DNA from: JBCDHN01 sp965224535
GTDB lineage: Bacteria; Verrucomicrobiota; Verrucomicrobiia; Verrucomicrobiales; DEV007
Length of the DNA stretch: 64,000 bases
Direction of reading: 5' to 3'
Assembly: GCA_965224535.1 (NCBI GenBank)
Contig: CBDCZR010000027.1
Span: 372,001-436,000, forward strand
In this document: positions 58,652 through 64,000 of the stretch, one piece after another
Layout: every line of letters starts with the position of its first letter
Numbering within the stretch: position 1 is the stretch's first letter
Program-made: the position numbers and the translations under genes
Notes under the pieces: generated by a model
What the model was told of the DNA's origin: nothing
Seen by the model: only the letters and a program-made list of their open reading frames with translations
The model's database searches: none

Positions 58652-61408
58652 ATGAGCTTTCACGCCTTCGACCTCCCTAGTCTCTCGGACTTTCTCAGTG
58701 ATCACACGTTGCTGGAGAAGGAGCCAGAGAATCGGATCAGCGAACACTGTCGTCGATGGTCGCAGGCTATCGGCGCTATGTGGCGTGCACCAGATGAGGG
58801 TGCCGGATACGCCATTCGGTTCAATTGGAACCCCTCTAAGTCGGGCTCAGGCGGCAATATGAGCACCTGTATATTGGTTCGGGGATCTGATGAATTGGCC
58901 AGTGTCGTTGCCAACACTCTGACCACAATCGGATTTGATCCGGTTGCCGCTGACCCAGGCGCTCGGAACCAGTTACCAACATCTGCAGCCGCATGCTGCG
59001 AAATCGCGCAGCGGGACTACTTAGTCCCTATTGAGCAACCGGGAGATCTTACGCCGCCTGATATCCAGCTTCCGGATCCATTTGTGAAGAAGTCCGAACA
59101 ACATCCCGATTCCCTTTTGCTCTACGGCATTCATCCTTGGTGGGGACCCGGAGGAGCGTTTTTGGCTCCGTTTCATGCAATTGCTGCCCAACGTGCGCCC
59201 GTTACCCTTTTCGTGGTTTTTGTGCCGACCATTCTCACGCTGTTTGAGCTGGAATACGGTTCTGCGGTAGCCCGCAGCACGGAATCCCTCGCCTCGCTGC
59301 AAACCCGCGACGATACGAGCAGCAGCGGTAGAGTGCTTCATCCTTCGCAAAGTCGCACGGATCCTCAGATGCGTTGGCTCTCCCATGTTTATGCCGCTCA
59401 TTTCCGCTCCGCTTCTTCGGAACCGTTCCTGGTTGCCGCCTATTGTGCTTCGACCCAGAAATCATCTGCGGAACAGGTGGCATACGCGACGGCCGGTTGC
59501 ATACGCGAGAGTCCTCCGGTCGATCCCCCATTGGGCGAGTCAGAGTGTTTTCAATCCGGGGCTGACGTTCGTTCTATCCCTCCAGCGGAGGCGTCCAAAA
59601 TTTTGAGCGACTTGCGTTTTCCAGAATATCCTTCTGGATCAAAAGCACCCCACAAGAATTTAGCCCGCCTCAGACACATAGCTAGCGCACGAGCTGTTGC
59701 CACCGCCGCACGCTTTCCGGTCAATGTTCGTGGCGGTATACCAGGTTTTCGCACCCACCAAATCCCCCCGGATGTGATTCCTGGACCGGAATCCCGCAAG
59801 ATGGATCGTCCGGTGATTCTGGGCGAACTCCGAAGTGGCGGAGTGGCACGAATTCCCGCCAATGACTTTACCCGGCACACAGTGATCCCTGGATTTACAG
59901 GGACGGGAAAGACAGTATCAACGGTCAATATTCTTCACCAACTCCACAATTACCAAGTCCCCTTCCTTGTAATCGAGCCAGCCAAGAGGGAATATCGCTG
60001 CCTCCTAGGGCTCTGCGACTATCAGACGGGGCAAGGGAGCGCAGCGCCTGCGCTTCGGATTTATACTCCCGGTAACGAGTTGGTTGCTCCGCTGCGACTC
60101 AATCCGTTTCAATTAATGCCGGGAGTATCGCTGGAAGCGCACATCAACAATCTCCTTGCATGCTTCAAAGCTGCCCTTCCTCCCCTCCCATTCCTGCCCA
60201 GCATTCTGGCCGAGTCCATCGAGTTGATCTATGAAAAGTATGGTTGGGCGCTGAACAATGTGGGCCCGAAACTTGGCAGTGCCGACCCGCGCCTGTTTCC
60301 TAAAATGCAGGACCTTTATGATGCCATTCCTCAGGTGGTCGAAGCCCGTGGTTACGATGGTGAAGTCAAATGGAACGTCCTCGCTGCAACAAAAGGACGG
60401 CTCCAGACCCTTTTGATGGGATCTCTCGGACTGTTCTTCAGTGTACGCAATATCGACACCATCCACGAGCTTTTTGAGTTCTCCACGATTATTGAGCTAA
60501 ATGATTTACATCACGATGACAAGTCGCTGGTCATGATGTTCATTTTGACGTTTCTCCGCGAATATCGCGAGCGCCACCCGTCCTCATCGCTGGCGCATGT
60601 AACAGTCATTGAGGAAGCTCACAATGTATTGGGACAGGTAGAATCTTCCGGACAGACAGAAGGAAGCGGTTCCGATGTTCGCGCCCAAGCTGTCGAGGCC
60701 TTTTGCAATCTCCTGGCCGAAATCCGCTCCTGTGGAGAAGGGCTTATCATCTGCGATCAGTCTCCCAACAAATTGACCCGTGACGCGCTTCGAAACACTA
60801 ACCTGCAAATTACTCATCAATTGAGGGATTTTGATGATCGGGATGCCATGGCTCGCACCATGATCATGGACGACGAGCAGCGTGACTTTCTCGGCAAGCT
60901 GCATACCGGCCACGCTGCGGTGTTCTTCACGGGATTGCAAAAATCCACATTCATTCGAGTGAATCCCTGTTTTCCGTTGGATCAGTTCAAGCAAACCCAA
61001 GACCTTCCTGCTGACGAATTGACCAAGCGCATCCGCACTCACATGCGGCCTGTGGTGGCCGCCTACGCCAAGGCTCCAATCCCCTTCGCCAACTGCAAAC
61101 ACTGCACCCGGGTGTGCCAGTACGGTAAAGCGATCCATGCCGAATTGAAGGATCAGCAACTCGACGCAGAATTTGCTGATGCCTTAAGCCACCCCGAACG
61201 CGATGCCAGTTTCTGGCTAGCGTTGCTCAAGACTGCCGGCAAGGCCGCCGCAAAAATCGGAGCGCCCGATATGCTTGATGCTCACTGGTGTTTTCTCACT
61301 CAAGAACTCCTTCGCCACAGACCCAGCGACGCCACATGGCAACCTGAGGATCGCGAAAAATTCGAAACCACCTTCGAGGAATTAAACGCTGCTTCCTCGC
61401 AATCCTGA
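58652..61408 (+). CDS. HerA/FtsK-type ATPase (DUF87-like)
   Basis: 918 residues. About 400 residues of unknown N-terminal domain precede a HerA-type motor: VIPGFTGTGKTVSTVNIL (Walker A near 415-422), LIVIEPAKREYRCL-type strand (PFLVIEPAKREYR), HVTVIEEAHNVLGQ (Walker B near 649-656), LIICDQSPNKL (sensor) and THQLRDFDDRDAM (Arg). Residues about 815-823 hold a CKHCTRVC cysteine cluster, possibly zinc. HerA ATPases form hexamers that translocate DNA and in defence systems work with a nuclease. First gene of an operon; the next gene starts 9 bp after its stop. Confidence 0.88.
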   Translation: MSFHAFDLPSLSDFLSDHTLLEKEPENRISEHCRRWSQAIGAMWRAPDEGAGYAIRFNWNPSKSGSGGNMSTCILVRGSDELASVVANTLTTIGFDPVAADPGARNQLPTSAAACCEIAQRDYLVPIEQPGDLTPPDIQLPDPFVKKSEQHPDSLLLYGIHPWWGPGGAFLAPFHAIAAQRAPVTLFVVFVPTILTLFELEYGSAVARSTESLASLQTRDDTSSSGRVLHPSQSRTDPQMRWLSHVYAAHFRSASSEPFLVAAYCASTQKSSAEQVAYATAGCIRESPPVDPPLGESECFQSGADVRSIPPAEASKILSDLRFPEYPSGSKAPHKNLARLRHIASARAVATAARFPVNVRGGIPGFRTHQIPPDVIPGPESRKMDRPVILGELRSGGVARIPANDFTRHTVIPGFTGTGKTVSTVNILHQLHNYQVPFLVIEPAKREYRCLLGLCDYQTGQGSAAPALRIYTPGNELVAPLRLNPFQLMPGVSLEAHINNLLACFKAALPPLPFLPSILAESIELIYEKYGWALNNVGPKLGSADPRLFPKMQDLYDAIPQVVEARGYDGEVKWNVLAATKGRLQTLLMGSLGLFFSVRNIDTIHELFEFSTIIELNDLHHDDKSLVMMFILTFLREYRERHPSSSLAHVTVIEEAHNVLGQVESSGQTEGSGSDVRAQAVEAFCNLLAEIRSCGEGLIICDQSPNKLTRDALRNTNLQITHQLRDFDDRDAMARTMIMDDEQRDFLGKLHTGHAAVFFTGLQKSTFIRVNPCFPLDQFKQTQDLPADELTKRIRTHMRPVVAAYAKAPIPFANCKHCTRVCQYGKAIHAELKDQQLDAEFADALSHPERDASFWLALLKTAGKAAAKIGAPDMLDAHWCFLTQELLRHRPSDATWQPEDREKFETTFEELNAASSQS

Positions 61409-61417
61409 AACCATTTC

Positions 61418-62146
61418 ATGAACGATTATTCAAAGCGGAAAGACGCTGATGAGTCTGACTGCATCAACGAAGCTAAAACCGGAGCTGCCTCGGAATCCCA
61501 AGATGCGTTTCGGCGGGAGATTCGGGCACAAATGATTCGCTTCAGGGAACTTGGCGAATCTGTTCCCACGAATCTGTTTGAAGCAGCGGGCAGCAAACCT
61601 GGAGAGTTTCATCGCCAGCATGACACGAAAGGGCGAATGACGGTCATCGAAGGATGGGTTGATCGCAAAAGTGGGCCTCGTGATAACTCGGAGATCAAAG
61701 CTCAAAAAGAATTTCGCGATCGGTTACCCGAGCATCGTCAGCACCAAGAAGCCTCCCACATTTTGGCCAACATGTTTGGAGGCAGCGAAAAAGACAACCT
61801 TGTCGGGATGAATCGCGAAATGAACCGCAGTTATTACGGAAGTTTGGAAAAGGCTCTGGACCGGGATATCGACAAAGCTGAGCAAAATGGTGAGAGTGTC
61901 TACGTCCGCTGTGAGGTGTCCTGGGGTGATGATGAATTTACGCCAGACTCTGTTCGGCTGCAGTCGTTTAGCGGCGAAACGAAAGATTCTGAACTCACAA
62001 AGATCCGAGACGACTGGCAGAAGGTGGATTGGTCGAATCCCGAGGGCAAAACTTTGGCTCAGACTCTGAACGACACTACAGGCGAGAAAGTCAAAGATTA
62101 CACCGACACACACCAGCCCCGCCCGCAGGAGGAAAAGATCCAGTGA
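61418..62146 (+). CDS. Protein with DNA/RNA non-specific endonuclease-like domain
   Basis: 242 residues. The N-terminal 100 residues are charged and helical. Residues about 105-160 (HRQHQEASHILANMFGGSEKDNLVGMNREMNRS) match the pattern of NS_2-type endonucleases seen as toxin tips (xxHL/I...FGGS..xNLV...xxNR). The C-terminal DSVRLQSFSGETKDSE follows. This would make it the nuclease partner of the HerA ATPase. Its TGA overlaps the GTG of the next gene (GTGA). Catalysis is inferred from the motif only. Confidence 0.65.
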   Translation: MNDYSKRKDADESDCINEAKTGAASESQDAFRREIRAQMIRFRELGESVPTNLFEAAGSKPGEFHRQHDTKGRMTVIEGWVDRKSGPRDNSEIKAQKEFRDRLPEHRQHQEASHILANMFGGSEKDNLVGMNREMNRSYYGSLEKALDRDIDKAEQNGESVYVRCEVSWGDDEFTPDSVRLQSFSGETKDSELTKIRDDWQKVDWSNPEGKTLAQTLNDTTGEKVKDYTDTHQPRPQEEKIQ

Positions 62147-62904
62147 ACACTCCAACCCAAAAAACAGCCACAAGGCCCAAATCCACGTTGAGCTATCATT
62201 TCGGACAAATCGCAAGTATTGTGACAGGGAGACTAACCGGGAACCAATTGATTCAGCTGAATTCTCAGGGGAAAGTGTCGATCTCCCCTTATCGCCGCTA
62301 TCTGCCTGTCGCGATTGGAGCAATCCCTGTGATTCTTCTTGTCATTTATTTGCCGCAGATATTCGTTGGCTTGGGTGTTGTGGTGATTGCGGGGAGCATT
62401 GTGGCGCGTATCATTTTCTCAAACCAGGCAAAGTCCTGCCATCCTCATTTGCTGGCCTCCCATGTGGAATGCTCGTCAGATCCCACGGAGTATTTGGATC
62501 GGCTAAAGTGGATGCGCGATCAACTCGAACAAGCCTCTCGGAGTAGCGGTATCATCCATCTGGATTTCAACGGCATTTTGCGATATTGCAAAGCGCAAAT
62601 CAACGAAGCGGGGCAATTGGTGTGCAAAACGGGAAAGGCTTGGCCGCATCTCCAAAAACACGAGCAGGCGCAAGAAATGGAAGCTTTGCGCGATCGGATG
62701 CGAAAGATCGTTGCCGAATGCGAGCGTCATGCTCAGACCGTCTCCTCGTCCAATGACTCTGGTAGCCGATCCTGGAAGGAGTATCCCTACATGAAGATCT
62801 ACGGCGACCGGCTCTGGCGGCTCCGCGGCACGGCAATCAAGGCATTGTATGTCGGCATCGGTTTCGTGATTTTTGGAATGGTAACTGGCGCAATCTTCAA
62901 CTGA
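62143..62904 (+). CDS. Membrane protein of the HerA operon
   Basis: 253 residues from GTG 62143. Two adjacent membrane helices (LPVAIGAIPVILLVIYL, IFVGLGVVVIAGSIVARIIF; about residues 48-90), a cytoplasmic helical region of about 120 residues (RDQLEQASRSSGIIHLDFNG; ALRDRMRKIVAECERH), and a C-terminal membrane helix (ALYVGIGFVIFGMVTGAIF). It could anchor the complex or act as a membrane-damaging effector. No family recognised. Confidence 0.75.
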   Translation: MNTPTQKTATRPKSTLSYHFGQIASIVTGRLTGNQLIQLNSQGKVSISPYRRYLPVAIGAIPVILLVIYLPQIFVGLGVVVIAGSIVARIIFSNQAKSCHPHLLASHVECSSDPTEYLDRLKWMRDQLEQASRSSGIIHLDFNGILRYCKAQINEAGQLVCKTGKAWPHLQKHEQAQEMEALRDRMRKIVAECERHAQTVSSSNDSGSRSWKEYPYMKIYGDRLWRLRGTAIKALYVGIGFVIFGMVTGAIFN

Positions 62905-62907
62905 CGC

Positions 62908-63612
62908 ATGCTCACGATGAACTCCACCTTTGATTTTGAGACTCTTCCCCTATTGGAAAAAGTCAGCACCTCCACTTTGCCAGTCGCATCCGCCGATCCC
63001 GTTCTTCCGATCTATTTGGTGGTCGATGTTTCGATGTCCATGGCCGAAAGTGGACGAATCGACGAAGCCAACGCGATATTGCCAAGCATTAAGACCGAGG
63101 TCGAGCAAAATCCGGCCTTAGGCTCTCGCATCCGAGTTGGACTAATCTCATTCGCAGACGACGCCGTTGTCGAAATGCCGCTATCAGATCCGGCAGCAAT
63201 TGATCGGACGTCCCTTCCCGTCCTAACCGTCCGCGGAGCGACAAATTATTCGAACGCATTCCGCCTCCTGAGCAATCAAATCTACAAAAATTGCAGCCTC
63301 CTCCAATCTCAAGGATTCAGCGTCCTCAGGCCATTCACGTTTTTCCTGACAGATGGTTCGCCGGTCGAAGATGAAGCTGGCTGGAAGCTCGCCTACGAAA
63401 AACTTCATCACCCCCCCTGCGATCCGAATGTGTTCGCGATTGGGATTGGCAAGGATTGTGATCGTTCGATTCTAGGCTGGATTGCCGAGAATCAACGGGG
63501 AGGCGCCTTGCCGTTTCTCATCGCTCACGATGAACCATATGATCCGATCAAGGAATATATCCAAAGGTTGTTGTTAGAGATACTTCAGCGGAATATTGAT
63601 CCTCGCAAATAA
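62908..63612 (+). CDS. VWA-domain protein (TerY-like)
   Basis: 234 residues. Full metal-ion-dependent adhesion site: LVVDVSMSMAES (DxSxS), VRGATNYSNAFRLL (Thr), FFLTDGSPVEDE (Asp). Its small size and lack of other domains resemble TerY, the VWA protein of TerY-phosphorylation triads (VWA, PP2C phosphatase, kinase). ATG at 62908 or 62917. It follows the membrane protein by 3 bp, so it is in the same operon. Confidence 0.85.
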   Translation: MLTMNSTFDFETLPLLEKVSTSTLPVASADPVLPIYLVVDVSMSMAESGRIDEANAILPSIKTEVEQNPALGSRIRVGLISFADDAVVEMPLSDPAAIDRTSLPVLTVRGATNYSNAFRLLSNQIYKNCSLLQSQGFSVLRPFTFFLTDGSPVEDEAGWKLAYEKLHHPPCDPNVFAIGIGKDCDRSILGWIAENQRGGALPFLIAHDEPYDPIKEYIQRLLLEILQRNIDPRK

Positions 63613-63620
63613 TAGTAACA

Positions 63621-64000
63621 ATGAACGAAAGCCTAGGAATCGAAATCATCCCCAACTACTTCCTCTTTACAGAGGCCTCCTTGAGCCAGGCAGACCATCG
63701 TTTCCAGGCGACGCAACTCCTCGTCTCTGTTCGCGAATTTGTACTGGAAACCCCCTATATCGTCGACCGCCTGCGCTTTTCTGTCATATATTGTGGGGCT
63801 GACGCCGATGTCAAGTTGCCATTGTGTGACCTACTGAGCGTTGGGCAAGACGAGCTGCAAACGATTTGTTTTTCACCAGAATTTCGTCTCTCACCCGCAT
63901 TGCGATGCCTGAAGGAGCAAATTCAGCGGGATCACGCTCAGCTCAAAGCAGATGGACTTAAGATGAAGCGCCCCATCGCATTTTTGTTCATCGGATCCGA
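63621..64000 (+). CDS. Second VWA-like protein, cut by window edge
   Basis: The frame is open from ATG 63621 to the window end (126 codons): MNESLGIEIIPNYFLFTEAS, then FQATQLLVSVREFVLETPYI, ending KMKRPIAFLFIGSD, which is placed like the second MIDAS strand (FLxTDG) of VWA domains. It starts 8 bp after the VWA gene. The N-terminal MIDAS aspartate-serine motif is not evident, so it may be a degenerate VWA partner. Confidence 0.7.
   Translation, partial: MNESLGIEIIPNYFLFTEASLSQADHRFQATQLLVSVREFVLETPYIVDRLRFSVIYCGADADVKLPLCDLLSVGQDELQTICFSPEFRLSPALRCLKEQIQRDHAQLKADGLKMKRPIAFLFIGS

Overview
The window looks like the chromosome of a member of the Planctomycetes-Verrucomicrobia group, most likely a verrucomicrobium. 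The evidence is the set of families typical of that group: two DUF1592-type c-heme proteins, a DUF1552 protein, a DUF1501/DUF1549 pair, two SUMF1-domain proteins fused to leucine-rich repeats, PQQ-like propellers, and an ECF sigma factor of the Rhodopirellula/Verrucomicrobium type with a FecR-like anti-sigma partner. Assignment is by protein family only; no rRNA gene is present.

Layout. 1-9.6 kb is a graveyard of accessory DNA: a partial IS66 transposase, inverted-repeat elements, a DUF4062-nSTAND NTPase gene broken by two 7-bp duplications, and degraded toxin-antitoxin pairs (DUF433/DUF5615, antitoxin/PIN). 9.7-11.4 kb is an IS3-family element with a programmed -1 frameshift signal. 11.6-12.6 kb is a secreted lyase-like protein. 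13.4-15.0 kb is a row of five small XRE-type regulators, four of them preceded by different palindromes. 15.2-32.3 kb is a polymer-degradation type cluster that has been duplicated: PQQ propeller, SUMF1-LRR, DUF1592, DUF1552, SGNH hydrolase, second SUMF1-LRR, second DUF1592 and a decayed second propeller. An AbiE toxin-antitoxin pair sits inside the first copy.

32.4-39.4 kb (minus strand) holds DUF1501, DUF1549/1553, an Rpn-family nuclease, the anti-sigma and the ECF sigma gene. A 30-bp motif lies upstream of both the sigma gene and the DUF1549 gene and probably marks the promoters of that sigma factor. 39.7-48.1 kb is plasmid-like: resolvase, ADP-ribosyltransferase-like toxin with a small partner, a Rep_3 initiator broken by a small inverted-repeat element, a possible iteron region, an HNH nuclease pair, and an IetAS-like ATPase/subtilase defence pair split by a REP-RAYT repeat cluster. 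48.3-52.4 kb encodes three secreted proteins (two tail-collar-like paralogues and a 936-residue coiled-coil/glycine-rich protein).

At 55.3 kb a 3' half of tRNA-Tyr next to a tyrosine integrase marks the left edge of an integrated island that runs off the right edge. Its cargo is a SorC-like regulator, a HerA-type ATPase, a DNA/RNA non-specific endonuclease-like protein, a membrane protein, a VWA protein and a second, unfinished VWA-like protein. This is the best candidate for an undescribed system in the window.
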